In this document: piece by piece, positions 15,967 through 24,482 of the stretch
Numbering within the stretch: position 1 is the first letter of the stretch
Layout of the letters: the number at the start of each line of letters is the position of its first letter
DNA from: an uncultured Selenomonadales bacterium
Lineage (GTDB): Bacteria; Bacillota; Negativicutes; Selenomonadales; Selenomonadaceae
Direction of reading: 5' to 3'
NCBI GenBank assembly: GCA_937877565.1
Contig: CALFJB010000063.1
Span: 1 to 64,000, forward strand
DNA length: 64,000 nt
Made by a program: the position numbers and the translations under genes
Notes under the pieces: model-generated
Seen by the model: only the letters and a program-made list of their open reading frames with translations
Told to the model about the DNA's origin: nothing
Databases searched by the model: none

Positions 15967-17190
15967 TCAAAACAAATTCAAAAAAGTTTCAGCCTCAATA
16001 CATTTCGATTTTATAAAAGTTTCAGTCAAAAAAATTGGGTAAATATGATTAGCCCAGCGATTATCCGCGCCATAACAAACAGGATTTCTTTCGTTGATAA
16101 TTTGCGCACTCAAATAATTTACTAAGTCGCTGTCAATTTTGCCGGTTTCAATTTCTTCACGAGTCACGAGCATTTTTTCAATTTTAAGGACGCCGTCGAA
16201 AGGCGATTCAGTGTGTTTTCTGTCACGAATACGCAAATACCAAACGGCAAATTTAATATCGCCGTGAAGTTCAGCATTTTCAAAACAAATAACCGGCGTT
16301 CGATGATACAGCGGCAATTCTGCAATAAAGCCGGGATCGGGCTTAAAATTTGTGCCTGCGCCTGTAGTCCAAAGTGCAGGATTAAATTTTTTCGACACGC
16401 CAATAACATAGCCGTAATTATTTTTGAAAGTCAGAAATTTTCGCTTGTTGTTCAAAATATTTGCAGGGATTTTGTACTCAAGGGAGCCGTCTTTGACAAG
16501 ATAATTTTTCTGATTGAGTTTATTTTGTGCAACCAACGCGGCAACCATATTTTGTTCCGCTTGATACATATGATCTTGAATTTTGGCAATGGCGCGGTCT
16601 TCAAGTTTTTGCTCCTTAGTTTGAGTTTGGCTTGTACTGTACGGCAAAATTTTTGAAATGGTAGTATTGAAGTAGGAGTCTTGACATTGAGTATTAATTT
16701 TTTCAGTAAGGGCGGGAAAAAATCCGTTGCTGTCATTGGCGTTTGCAATATCCGGCAAAGTCAAAACTACTTCGCTAAAAAATTTTTCTGCGTAAATTTT
16801 TTTCATTTGACGGCGGCAACAACCAATGGCAACTTGTCCCGCAACAACAGGATAAACCATTTTGCGAAAACCGCTTTGCTGATAGGCAATGTCATCAATT
16901 TTGTAAACGTGGCGCGATCCGTCCAAAAAATATGTCAGAATTTGAGAATCAGTTTGAGAAAATTTTTTCAGCGGAAAATAACTTTTTAAATTATCAGTTT
17001 CGCCGAATTTGGGATTTTCAAGGCGTGATTCTCGGTTGTCGATTCTGGAAACTCTATCTGTTTCAACGTCCAATTCTATTTTGTGCGCTTGGTAACTTTC
17101 GCCCGCCGTCTCGTCTGCAATTAACTTTAAAATTTTCCTTGCCAACACGTTCACCTGCCAAAAAAATATGGTTATCGTGCTGTCATCCAT
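15967..17190 (-). CDS. NurA-domain nuclease
   Basis: A 407-residue protein with NurA family landmarks: FLDGS at residues 88-92 (first catalytic aspartate), VKDGSLEYKI near 236 (second aspartate), GVSKKFNP near 266, FAVWYLRI near 318 and a C-terminal YPIFLTETFIKSK. NurA is a 5'-3' exo/endonuclease that partners HerA. The start is uncertain: the ATG at 17190 has no good Shine-Dalgarno, while an internal GTG about 42 bp later has GGCAGGTG upstream. It starts 15 bp after uvrC, so it may be read from the uvrC transcript. Confidence 0.85.
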   Translation of the reverse strand: MDDSTITIFFWQVNVLARKILKLIADETAGESYQAHKIELDVETDRVSRIDNRESRLENPKFGETDNLKSYFPLKKFSQTDSQILTYFLDGSRHVYKIDDIAYQQSGFRKMVYPVVAGQVAIGCCRRQMKKIYAEKFFSEVVLTLPDIANANDSNGFFPALTEKINTQCQDSYFNTTISKILPYSTSQTQTKEQKLEDRAIAKIQDHMYQAEQNMVAALVAQNKLNQKNYLVKDGSLEYKIPANILNNKRKFLTFKNNYGYVIGVSKKFNPALWTTGAGTNFKPDPGFIAELPLYHRTPVICFENAELHGDIKFAVWYLRIRDRKHTESPFDGVLKIEKMLVTREEIETGKIDSDLVNYLSAQIINERNPVCYGADNRWANHIYPIFLTETFIKSKCIEAETFLNLF

Positions 17191-17205
17191 TCGCCATTAC
17201 AAGTT

Positions 17206-18987
17206 TTAATCCTGCGCGGTAAAAAATCTTTGCATCGATTCTGCCGCCGCCTTATTCATACTCGGTACTTCCAAAAGTTCCTCAAGCGTTGCGGATTTTA
17301 TTTTTTGTATTGAGCCAAATTTTTTAAATAAATCTGCGCGACGCTTTTTGCCAATTCCCGAAATGTTATCTAATTCAGATTTTAAATTTCTTTTGCGCCT
17401 TAATTTTCTGTGATAAGTTATGGCGAATCTGTGCGCCTCATCACGAATCCTTTGCATTAGGTAAAGTGATTGACTGCCGCGCGGCAATTCAACAGGTTCA
17501 GATTTTCCTTCAACAAAAATTAATTCAAACTGTTTAGCAAGACCTACAACAGGGACTTCGTGTCCAAAACTTCGTATGACTTCCAACGCAGAATTTAATT
17601 GCCCAATTCCGCCGTCAATAACAATCAAATCCGGCAAATTTTCCGCAGTCAATTTTCCGTAACGTCTTTCAGTAACTTCCCGCATTGATTGAAAATCGTC
17701 CGGCTTGCCTTCAGTGGAGCGAATTTTAAAGCGGCGATAACTTTTTTTGTCAGGTGCGCCGTTTTCAAAAACTACCATTGAAGCGACAGTCTCCGCGCCT
17801 TGAAAGTGCGAAATATCGAAACATTCCATTCGACGCGGCAATTTCGGCAAGTTTAAATATTTTTGCAATTCTACAACCGCGCCGACCGTTTGAGCGTTTT
17901 TTAAATCTGCGCGAGCGGCTTTTTCTTCAAGAAACTTTTTTGCATTTTCATTAGCCATTTCAACGAGCTCAAATTTAACTCCGCGCTTAGGTTCAGAAAT
18001 TTTCACGTTCAGCCATTCAGATAAAATTTTTAAATCTTCGTCCGCCAAACTTACAGGCAATAAAATTTCTTCAGCCGCAATTTTTGTACTGCTGTAATAT
18101 TGTTTCAAAAATTCAGCAATGGCTTTTTCATCAGATTCATCAGCTGCGCCATTCAATAAAAAATTTTCACGTCCTAAAACTTTGCCATCACGTATGAAAA
18201 ATATTTGGGCGCAAACTTCAGAATTTAACCGCGCCAATCCTATAGCGTCCAAATTTCCCGCGTCTGTAACTATTTTTTGCTTTTCAGAAATTTTCTTGAC
18301 TGATAAAAGCACGTCCCTAAATTTCGCCGCCAACTCAAAATTTAAATCTTCAGCCGCCGCCGTCATTTTAATTTCTAAGTCTTTTTCAACTTCGGCGGTG
18401 TGTCCTTCCAAAAATTTTTCAACCGCCTTTACAAGAATTGAATAATTTTCAGCAGAAATTTTATTTACGCAAGGGGCTAAACATCTGCCAATTTGAAATT
18501 CTAAGCACGGTCGCGCAGGAAATTTTTTGCAAGTTCGCAATGGAAATAATTTGCGTAAAAGTTCCAAACTTTCCTTGACTGCAAAGCCGTTTGTATAAGG
18601 TCCAAAATATTTTGAGCCGTCCTTTTCAAGCCGTCGTGTTACAAAAACGCGGGGAAATTTTTCGGCAAGCGTCAATTTCAAATACGGATAAGATTTATCA
18701 TCTTTTAAGCAAATGTTATAGCGCGGGCGATGCTTTTTTATCAGGTTGCACTCAAGAATCAACGCCTCAACTTCAGACGCCGTTACAATCGTTTCAAAGT
18801 CAGCGATTTTTGCAACCATTGCTTTAACTTTTGCGCCGTGATTTTTATTTGAGTGAAAATATTGGCGCACACGATTTTTTAAAACAATCGCCTTGCCGAC
18901 GTAAATAATTTTTCCGGCGGCGTCTTTCATAATGTAAACGCCGGGAGAATCCGGCAACGTTTTTAATTTTTCTTCAAGCAAATTCAT
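17206..18987 (-). CDS. uvrC: UvrABC excinuclease subunit C
   Basis: Makes the dual incisions in nucleotide excision repair. GIY-YIG domain at the N-terminus (LPDSPGVYIMKDAAGKIIYVGKA), UVR region near 200-240, RNase H-like endonuclease domain with CFDISHFQG and VIDGGIGQL, and a C-terminal HhH segment (ISGIGKKRRADLFKKFGSI). The ATG at 18987 has AGAGG very close (2 nt); the TTG six bases on has better spacing, so either is possible. About 590 residues, normal for the family. The upstream gap holds an inverted TTAGG/CCTAA repeat. Confidence 0.95.
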   Translation of the reverse strand: MNLLEEKLKTLPDSPGVYIMKDAAGKIIYVGKAIVLKNRVRQYFHSNKNHGAKVKAMVAKIADFETIVTASEVEALILECNLIKKHRPRYNICLKDDKSYPYLKLTLAEKFPRVFVTRRLEKDGSKYFGPYTNGFAVKESLELLRKLFPLRTCKKFPARPCLEFQIGRCLAPCVNKISAENYSILVKAVEKFLEGHTAEVEKDLEIKMTAAAEDLNFELAAKFRDVLLSVKKISEKQKIVTDAGNLDAIGLARLNSEVCAQIFFIRDGKVLGRENFLLNGAADESDEKAIAEFLKQYYSSTKIAAEEILLPVSLADEDLKILSEWLNVKISEPKRGVKFELVEMANENAKKFLEEKAARADLKNAQTVGAVVELQKYLNLPKLPRRMECFDISHFQGAETVASMVVFENGAPDKKSYRRFKIRSTEGKPDDFQSMREVTERRYGKLTAENLPDLIVIDGGIGQLNSALEVIRSFGHEVPVVGLAKQFELIFVEGKSEPVELPRGSQSLYLMQRIRDEAHRFAITYHRKLRRKRNLKSELDNISGIGKKRRADLFKKFGSIQKIKSATLEELLEVPSMNKAAAESMQRFFTAQD

Positions 18988-18989
18988 AA

Positions 18990-19115
18990 CCTCTTTGTTA
19001 GAGAATAAGGGGTTAGAGAACAAGCGGTTAGAAATTTTTTAACCTGCCGTAAACTGCTATAAAAAATCCCTAACAGCTAACAGCTAATACCTAACACCTA
19101 GATTTATTTTTGCAG
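18990..19115. repeat. Inverted array of TTAGG-type short repeats, copy 1
   Basis: Left arm holds several GGTTAGAGAA / GCGGTTAG units, an AT-rich centre follows, and the right arm holds CCCTAACAGCTAACAGCTAATACCTAACACC. Arms are roughly complementary, so the stretch can fold into an imperfect hairpin. Similar arrays occur at 30841-30930 and 50502-50565. It fills the divergent gap between uvrC and rnhA. Confidence 0.65.
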
Positions 19116-19151
19116 ATAGTTTATCATAAGCCGTCAAGGAGGTTTTAAAAC

Positions 19152-19724
19152 TTGAATGCAACAAAGAAAATATACACTGACGGATCGTGCTTAGGCAATC
19201 CCGGCGCGGGCGGTTACGCGGCAATTATTATCGATGACAAAAATAACCGCGTCGAAATTGTCGGCGGCGAACGTGAAACTACAAATAACAGAATGGAACT
19301 TATGGCGGCGATTGAGGCGTTGAAAAAAGTTTCTGCTGATGATTATATTGAGCTTTTCACTGACAGTAGCTATTTGAAAAACGCTTTTACCAAAGGTTGG
19401 CTGGTAAATTGGAAACGTAACGGCTGGCAGACTACAAATAAAACGCCTGTGCTAAATATAGATTTGTGGAAAAAATTGGACGCGCTGATTTTAAAGCGCA
19501 ATGTAAAATTTAATTGGGTGAAAGGTCATGCGGGCAACAGTTTAAATGAACGTTGCGACAAATTGGCGCGTGCAGAGGCAACCAAACAAAAAAATCGTCC
19601 CGCCAAAATTACCGAAGATAAATTAATGCAGGAACGTTGCGACAAACTTGCACTTAAAGAGGCAACTAAACAAAAAAATAAACCGGCTGAAAAAGTTAAG
19701 CCAGTACAGTTGACTTTGTTTTAA
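19152..19724 (+). CDS. rnhA: Ribonuclease HI with duplicated C-terminal tail
   Basis: Cleaves RNA in RNA-DNA hybrids. The core (1-140) has all catalytic residues in context: D in YTDGSCLGNPG, E in NRMELMA, D in LFTDSSY, H in VKGHAG and D in NERCDKLA. TTG start with AAGGAGG 9 nt upstream. The protein is 190 residues, about 40 longer than usual, because the last helix is repeated: ERCDKLARAEATKQKNRPA is followed by ERCDKLALKEATKQKNKPA. The end QLTLF resembles a beta-clamp-binding motif (QLxLF). The gene overlaps the convergent AEC transporter by 4 bp. Confidence 0.95.
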   Translation: MNATKKIYTDGSCLGNPGAGGYAAIIIDDKNNRVEIVGGERETTNNRMELMAAIEALKKVSADDYIELFTDSSYLKNAFTKGWLVNWKRNGWQTTNKTPVLNIDLWKKLDALILKRNVKFNWVKGHAGNSLNERCDKLARAEATKQKNRPAKITEDKLMQERCDKLALKEATKQKNKPAEKVKPVQLTLF

Positions 19725-20662
19725 AAAATTCCAATCGTCTTGAAAAATAAAATCCAACAAAAAATCGTGAAACACGACAACGCCGAAGTAAATACCACAC
19801 AATTACCCGCTAAATCTGCGTCGCCGTTCATCTGTTGCGCCATTGCAAAAGAAACTATCGCGCAGGGCGTACCGAAAATTGCAATTAACGTTACAAAGTC
19901 AATTCCTCTGAAACCTAAAAATATTGCAACGCTTAAAACAACCGCCGGTACTAGAATTAACCTGCCAATTACACATTTTATAAGCTGTGACAAATGAGCT
20001 TGAGCACTGCCCAATTTGAACGACGCGCCCAAAATTATCAACGCAACGGGCGTTGTAGCCGCCGAAATTTGCCCAATAGGTTTTAAAATTGGCGCGGGAA
20101 TTTGTACGCCCAAATTTAAAAATACCGCGCCGGAAATTGCGCCCAATATCATTGGATTTTTTATAATTCCAGTTAAAATTGGCAGGAGTTTAAATTTTCC
20201 GCCTCTGAAAGTCTCCAGCGCAAATACTGCAAAAATATTGTACATTGGAATTATAACCGCGATCATCATTGTTGTAACGGCTATATTTTCGTCGCCAAAA
20301 ATATTTGCAACGATAGGCACGCCCATTATTACAAAATTACTGCGAAAAATCGCCTGTACCATTACGCCGCGTTTTTTATTTTCCGGCTCAATTTTCGGTA
20401 TGAAAATCATCAGAAAAATAAAAAGCACAAGCACTGCGCCCGCGCCGAATAACATTAATTTTGGGCGAAAAGTCGCCGCCAAGTCCGTCGTATAAATGCT
20501 GTGAAACATCATACAAAAGAAAAATACGCGGAAAACCATTCGGTTCATATGGTTTAATTCTTCGTCCGTCAAAAGTTTGCTGAATTTTACGAACGCGCCA
20601 ACAGCCATAAGAAAAAACATTGGCACAACCGCACTAATCGCTACAATAAAATTGCTAAACAT
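19721..20662 (-). CDS. AEC-family transporter
   Basis: A 313-residue inner-membrane protein with about ten hydrophobic helices and the auxin efflux carrier family pattern (NHMNRMVFRVFFFCMMFHSIY, NPMILGAISGAVF, LIILGASFKLG). Bacterial members export or take up organic acids; substrate is not evident. It follows a small membrane-protein gene by 6 bp and is in the same run as chrA and dnaJ. Confidence 0.87.
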   Translation of the reverse strand: MFSNFIVAISAVVPMFFLMAVGAFVKFSKLLTDEELNHMNRMVFRVFFFCMMFHSIYTTDLAATFRPKLMLFGAGAVLVLFIFLMIFIPKIEPENKKRGVMVQAIFRSNFVIMGVPIVANIFGDENIAVTTMMIAVIIPMYNIFAVFALETFRGGKFKLLPILTGIIKNPMILGAISGAVFLNLGVQIPAPILKPIGQISAATTPVALIILGASFKLGSAQAHLSQLIKCVIGRLILVPAVVLSVAIFLGFRGIDFVTLIAIFGTPCAIVSFAMAQQMNGDADLAGNCVVFTSALSCFTIFCWILFFKTIGIF

Positions 20663-20668
20663 TTTAGA

Positions 20669-20908
20669 TCACTCTTCGACGTTAAAATAAACTTTGACTT
20701 TTTGAATATAATCAGCTTTGACTTCCTGCGATTCATTGATAAAAACGCCAAACCACGTAATTAAAAGCATTATCCCGCTTGAAATTGTAATTCGCCAAGC
20801 GCGTTTACAATCTTTGCCGTTAAGTTTTCGATGTGTCAGCCATCCCGCGCTTATTGGAAAAATAAAAAAATATATCTCAAATAAAAATCTGAAAATTTTC
20901 AGCATCAT
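20669..20908 (-). CDS. Small membrane protein of unknown function
   Basis: About 79 residues with two hydrophobic helices (residues about 3-20 and 40-58) separated by a basic loop (THRKLNGKDCKRAW), and an acidic/basic C-terminal tail. ATG at 20908 preferred (GGTGATTGATT upstream). No family recognised. Lies between chrA and the AEC gene with no gap. Confidence 0.6.
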   Translation of the reverse strand: MMLKIFRFLFEIYFFIFPISAGWLTHRKLNGKDCKRAWRITISSGIMLLITWFGVFINESQEVKADYIQKVKVYFNVEE

Positions 20909-20914
20909 AATCAA

Positions 20915-21478
20915 TCACCAAATTTGCCCCAAAATTAAACCTGCCGCCCCCGCCGCTATTAAAACTTTGATAACGCTGATTTTCATTCTAACTGCGATTA
21001 ACGCGCCAATTAAAATTATCGCGCCTTTCAAGTCAAATGTATCAGAAAAATTTTGCGGAATTTCTTCGACGTTCCAAACTGCCAAAAGTACAAAACTGAT
21101 ACACGCCGCCGCGATTAACGCCATTACAGCCGGTCTCAAGCCATTTAAAATTCCTTGAATTGCGCCCAATTCGCCGTATTTAAAAATTATTTTCGCCAAA
21201 AATATACAAAGAAAAAGACTCGGCGTCACAAATCCCATAGTTGCAGAAATTGCGCCGCCAATTCCCGCCGTTTTCATTCCTGCAAAAGTCGCCGCGTTTA
21301 TTCCTATTGGTCCCGGCGTCATTTGCGAAATTGTGAATACGTCAATAAATTCCGGCAACGTCAGCCAATGGTAATTATCGACAACTACGGCTTGAATCAA
21401 CGGCATTGACGCATAGCCGCCGCCGACACATACCAAACTGATTTTGGCAAATTCAAAAAATAATTGCAGGTAAATCAC
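20915..21478 (-). CDS. chrA: Chromate transporter, single ChrA half
   Basis: A 187-residue membrane protein with the ChrA signature (FAKISLVCVGGGYASMPLIQ, FTISQMTPGPIGINAATFAG). Half-size ChrA proteins normally occur as adjacent pairs forming a heterodimer; only one half is present here. The GTG start overlaps the dnaJ stop as GTGA, so translation is probably coupled to dnaJ. Chromate is the family substrate; the physiological substrate here is unknown. Confidence 0.88.
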   Translation of the reverse strand: MIYLQLFFEFAKISLVCVGGGYASMPLIQAVVVDNYHWLTLPEFIDVFTISQMTPGPIGINAATFAGMKTAGIGGAISATMGFVTPSLFLCIFLAKIIFKYGELGAIQGILNGLRPAVMALIAAACISFVLLAVWNVEEIPQNFSDTFDLKGAIILIGALIAVRMKISVIKVLIAAGAAGLILGQIW

Positions 21479-22650
21479 GAGAAAAGCCCTTTCAATTTGT
21501 CAAGGAAAGATTTTTGTTCAGGATTGTTATTATCACTGCCATTTTTGTCAAAGTCCTGCAAAAGTTTTCTTTGATAGGCTGAAAGATTTTTCGGCGTCAA
21601 AACTTTAATTTTAACAAATTCATCGCCGCGCCCTTCGCCGCGCAAACGTTGAATACCTTTGCCGCGAATTTTTAAAATTGTGCCGGATTGAATACCTTCG
21701 GGAATTGTCAATTCAACTTTACCATCAATCGTTGGCGCGTCAACTTTTGTACCCAACGCCGCCTGCACAAAACTAATTGGAATTTCGCAATAAACATTCA
21801 TACCTTCGCGGGTAAAAATTGGATGCGGTTTAATGTTCAAATAAACGTATAAATCTCCAGGATCGCCGCCGCGTTCGCCGGGTTGTCCGCCGTTTGCAAT
21901 ACGGATTCTGTTTCCGGTGTCAACGCCCTTTGGAATACTAAGTTTAATATCCTTTTCGACACGAATTTTACCGGAGCCGTGACAATGGCTGCAAGGATTT
22001 TTAATAATTTTGCCTGTACCGTGACAGCGTTCACAAGGACGCGCATTTGAAATTGTACCAAACGGCGTTTTAGTGATAGTTTGCCTCATTCCGCTACCTT
22101 TACAATCAGGACAAGTTTCAGGGCTCGTACCTTTAGCCGCGCCCGTTCCGCCGCATTCTTCGCAACTTTCCATTCTTGGAACTTTTATAGTTGTATCTTT
22201 ACCAAAGGCGGCTTCTTCAAAAGTAATTGTTAAATCGTAGCGTAAATCTGCGCCATTAACCGGACCTTGTTGCCGACGACTACGACTTCTGACACCGCCG
22301 CCAAAAAATTGATCAAAAATATCGCCCATATCGAAGCCGCCGCTACCGCCGCCAAAAATATCTTCCCAGTTGACGTTGCCGAAACCTCCACCGGCTCCAC
22401 CTGCGCCGCCTCCGCCGGTAAATGCCGCGTGTCCAAATTGATCGTATTGAGCGCGTTTTTGCGGGTCTTTCAAAATATCATACGCAACGTTAATTTCTTT
22501 CATTTTTTGTTCGGCAGTTTTGGGATCGTCACGATTTAAATCAGGGTGATATTTTTTTGCAAGTTTTTTGTAAGCCTTTTTAATTTCGTCGTCAGTGGCG
22601 TTTTTGTTGACGCCTAAAATTTCATATAAATCTTTTGGTTTGTCCGCCAT
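21475..22650 (-). CDS. dnaJ: Chaperone DnaJ
   Basis: Hsp40 co-chaperone that delivers clients to DnaK and stimulates its ATPase. J domain with HPD (KYHPDLNRDD), glycine/phenylalanine-rich linker (about 75-125), four CxxCxGxG zinc repeats (CEECGGTG, CPDCKGSG, CERCHGTG, CSHCHGSG) and the C-terminal client-binding barrels. ATG at 22650 with GGTGG upstream. It is separated from dnaK by a restriction-modification cassette, so it needs its own promoter; the divergent gap upstream is only about 90 bp and is shared with the controller gene of that cassette. Confidence 0.97.
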   Translation of the reverse strand: MADKPKDLYEILGVNKNATDDEIKKAYKKLAKKYHPDLNRDDPKTAEQKMKEINVAYDILKDPQKRAQYDQFGHAAFTGGGGAGGAGGGFGNVNWEDIFGGGSGGFDMGDIFDQFFGGGVRSRSRRQQGPVNGADLRYDLTITFEEAAFGKDTTIKVPRMESCEECGGTGAAKGTSPETCPDCKGSGMRQTITKTPFGTISNARPCERCHGTGKIIKNPCSHCHGSGKIRVEKDIKLSIPKGVDTGNRIRIANGGQPGERGGDPGDLYVYLNIKPHPIFTREGMNVYCEIPISFVQAALGTKVDAPTIDGKVELTIPEGIQSGTILKIRGKGIQRLRGEGRGDEFVKIKVLTPKNLSAYQRKLLQDFDKNGSDNNNPEQKSFLDKLKGLFS

Positions 22651-22676
22651 AATTTCCACCTTCTATAAATTTTTGT

Positions 22677-22712
22677 AACTTATTGTCAGTAGACTTATTG
22701 TCTGCAGATTAT
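22677..22712 (+). promoter_or_regulatory. C-box-like operator and promoter of the restriction cassette
   Basis: Two direct copies of ACTTATTGTC (22678-22687 and 22693-22702) with a 15-bp period surround GTCAGTAGAC. This resembles the C-boxes bound by controller proteins of type II restriction-modification systems (consensus halves GACT and AGTC around TAT). A TTGTCA at 22683-22688 and GATTAT at 22707-22712 could be the overlapping -35 and -10. Confidence 0.65.
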
Positions 22713-22741
22713 TAAAATCCTCGAAAAAAGGAGGTTAAACC

Positions 22742-22957
22742 TTGAATATATTGGAAGTGTTTGGAAAAAATCTTCGTAAGTATAGAACAAATTTGGGATT
22801 ATCTCAAGAAAAATTTGCTGAAATGTGCGACTTGCACAGAACATATATCAGCGATGTTGAAAGAGGGCAACGCAGTATTTCACTTGGCAACGTTCAAAAA
22901 ATGGCTGACGCCTTAAAAATTGAACCGTACAAACTTTTTATTGAGGAATTGAAATGA
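22742..22957 (+). CDS. Controller (C) protein-like HTH regulator
   Basis: A 71-residue single-domain helix-turn-helix protein of the XRE type (LRKYRTNLGLSQEKFAEMCDLHRTYISDVERGQRSIS). The size and pattern match C proteins, which delay restriction gene expression until methylation is complete. TTG start with AAAGGAGG at 7 nt. Its stop overlaps the start of the endonuclease gene (ATGA), and a C-box-like operator lies upstream. Confidence 0.85.
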   Translation: MNILEVFGKNLRKYRTNLGLSQEKFAEMCDLHRTYISDVERGQRSISLGNVQKMADALKIEPYKLFIEELK

Positions 22958-23553
22958 CAAAAACCGAATTATTTTTGAAATTGGCAAATCCCGATGAATT
23001 TGGAATTAGCCGCTGGGTTAATGTTACTGAATTTGTCGGCGAATTTGCAAGTTTAAAATTTGGAAATGGCGCATCTTGGGCGCGTAAAGAATCGCAACTT
23101 GCCAAAAAATATAAAATTCAATTCGATAAAAGCCTTACTGCCGGAAACAGTATCGACGCCATAAAACTTAACGGCTACAATGAAAACAGCGATTCGCAGT
23201 ACATTAAAGCTGAAATTAAGAAAGAAATTAAATCGCGCCGTTGCGTCATTCTTGATACTTCTAATCCTGAAGTTGACCACAAAAACGGTATGAAAAACGA
23301 ATCCCGCGTAATGCAAAATGAGAATCAGCAACTTTCAGATTTTCAACCGTTAAGTAAGGCGGCAAATGACGCCAAAAGACAGCACTGCAAAGAATGTATA
23401 AAAAGCGGCTTGAGATATGACGCCAAACGCTTGGGTTATCCTGTTTCATATTACGCGGGCGGCGCAATTCATCACGGCGAAGAAAATGCTTGCATTGGTT
23501 GTTATTGGTACGACCCAATAGAATTTAGGAAACATCTTACCGAAAAAATTTAG
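22954..23553 (+). CDS. HNH-type type II restriction endonuclease (probable)
   Basis: A 199-residue protein coupled to the C gene by an ATGA overlap. Residues about 90-135 show an HNH-like nuclease motif: CVILDTSNPEVDHKNG, then DFQPLSKAANDAKRQHCKEC, with further cysteine pairs (CKECIKSG, CIGCYW) that may bind zinc. It faces a DNA methyltransferase gene convergently, as in type II restriction-modification units. Recognition sequence cannot be told from sequence alone. Confidence 0.82.
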   Translation: MTKTELFLKLANPDEFGISRWVNVTEFVGEFASLKFGNGASWARKESQLAKKYKIQFDKSLTAGNSIDAIKLNGYNENSDSQYIKAEIKKEIKSRRCVILDTSNPEVDHKNGMKNESRVMQNENQQLSDFQPLSKAANDAKRQHCKECIKSGLRYDAKRLGYPVSYYAGGAIHHGEENACIGCYWYDPIEFRKHLTEKI

Positions 23554-24341
23554 TTTGCAATTTTCTTGAATATAAAAATATATTCGTGCTTGAAAATATA
23601 AAAATCATTTTTCAAGGCGCGGTATCGCCAAATTGCCTGTTGGTTAGCTTTGCCTTTCGTTTCGCCGAAATTTTTAACGATAATTGCTTTAAGCAAAAAA
23701 TTTCTTTCCAGAAACAAATTCATACAATGAAAGCCCAGCGGTACAACTTGGCTGTTGGCGTACTTGTCGCCGATAACGCAGGCGCAATATCTGTTTTTCT
23801 CCAAAAAAGCCGTCGTGTTGTCAATGACTTTGCCGAATGAAATTTGAAACTCTTTGAGATTTTCGCAGTTGGATAAATCCTTTGGATTATCAGAAAACTT
23901 GATTATATCCCAATACGGCGGGTGAAAAATTACAAACTGAACTTTTTTTATTTCGGCAGAATCCAAAATATTTTTAAAATCAATTTCTGAACTGTCGCCG
24001 CAATGACAAATTATTTTTGAGTCGTCATTATTTTCTAAAGTAATTCTTGTCAGCGCGTCATCAATAACTTTCTGCTGTAAATCAATTCCAATGGCGTTTC
24101 TTTGCAAGCGTTGCGCCTCAATTAACGAAGTACCACTCCCCATAAATGGATCTAAAATCCAATCGCCTTTTTTGGTGTAGCGAATAAATAATTGGTGCGG
24201 TATTTGCGGAACAAAATTGCCGTGATAATCGCCAACGTGTGCGCCGGAATTGTCCCGCTTATCAATCAGCCACAATGAATCAGTTTCAATATCGCCGTAG
24301 TCCTTCCAAAAATTCATATCAATATCATTGTATTTTGACAT
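23550..24341 (-). CDS. DNA methyltransferase (N4/N6 class)
   Basis: A 263-residue methyltransferase. The SAM-binding motif ILDPFMGSGTSLIEAQ is near residue 60 and the catalytic motif, here FHPPYWDI (HPPY in place of the usual D/SPPY), near 130; the order is that of a PF01555-type enzyme. The ATG at 24341 has GGAG about 7 nt upstream. It converges on the endonuclease gene with a few bases of overlap and should protect the host at the same site. Confidence 0.87.
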   Translation of the reverse strand: MSKYNDIDMNFWKDYGDIETDSLWLIDKRDNSGAHVGDYHGNFVPQIPHQLFIRYTKKGDWILDPFMGSGTSLIEAQRLQRNAIGIDLQQKVIDDALTRITLENNDDSKIICHCGDSSEIDFKNILDSAEIKKVQFVIFHPPYWDIIKFSDNPKDLSNCENLKEFQISFGKVIDNTTAFLEKNRYCACVIGDKYANSQVVPLGFHCMNLFLERNFLLKAIIVKNFGETKGKANQQAIWRYRALKNDFYIFKHEYIFIFKKIAN

Positions 24342-24399
24342 TGTTTTCTCCAATACACAAATAACGGGAAGGAAGAAAATTTCTCCCCTCCCGCGTTTT

Positions 24400-24482
24400 T
24401 TTAGTGTGATGGTGTTGTAGTGTAATGGTGTGATAGTTTTTACTATTCCACTATCCAACTATCTAACTAACACACTATCCAA
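24400..24482. repeat. Inverted array of GTGTGATAG-type short repeats
   Basis: Left arm GTGTGATGGTGTTGTAGTG / TAATGGTGTGATAG, centre tttttactattc, right arm CACTATCCAACTATCTAACTAACACACTATCC. Tandem short units in each arm are reverse complements of one another. It lies between dnaK and the methyltransferase gene. A GC-rich hairpin (CGGGAGGGGAGAA / TTCTTCCTTCCCG, minus strand) follows at 24366-24398 and may terminate dnaK transcription. Confidence 0.6.
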
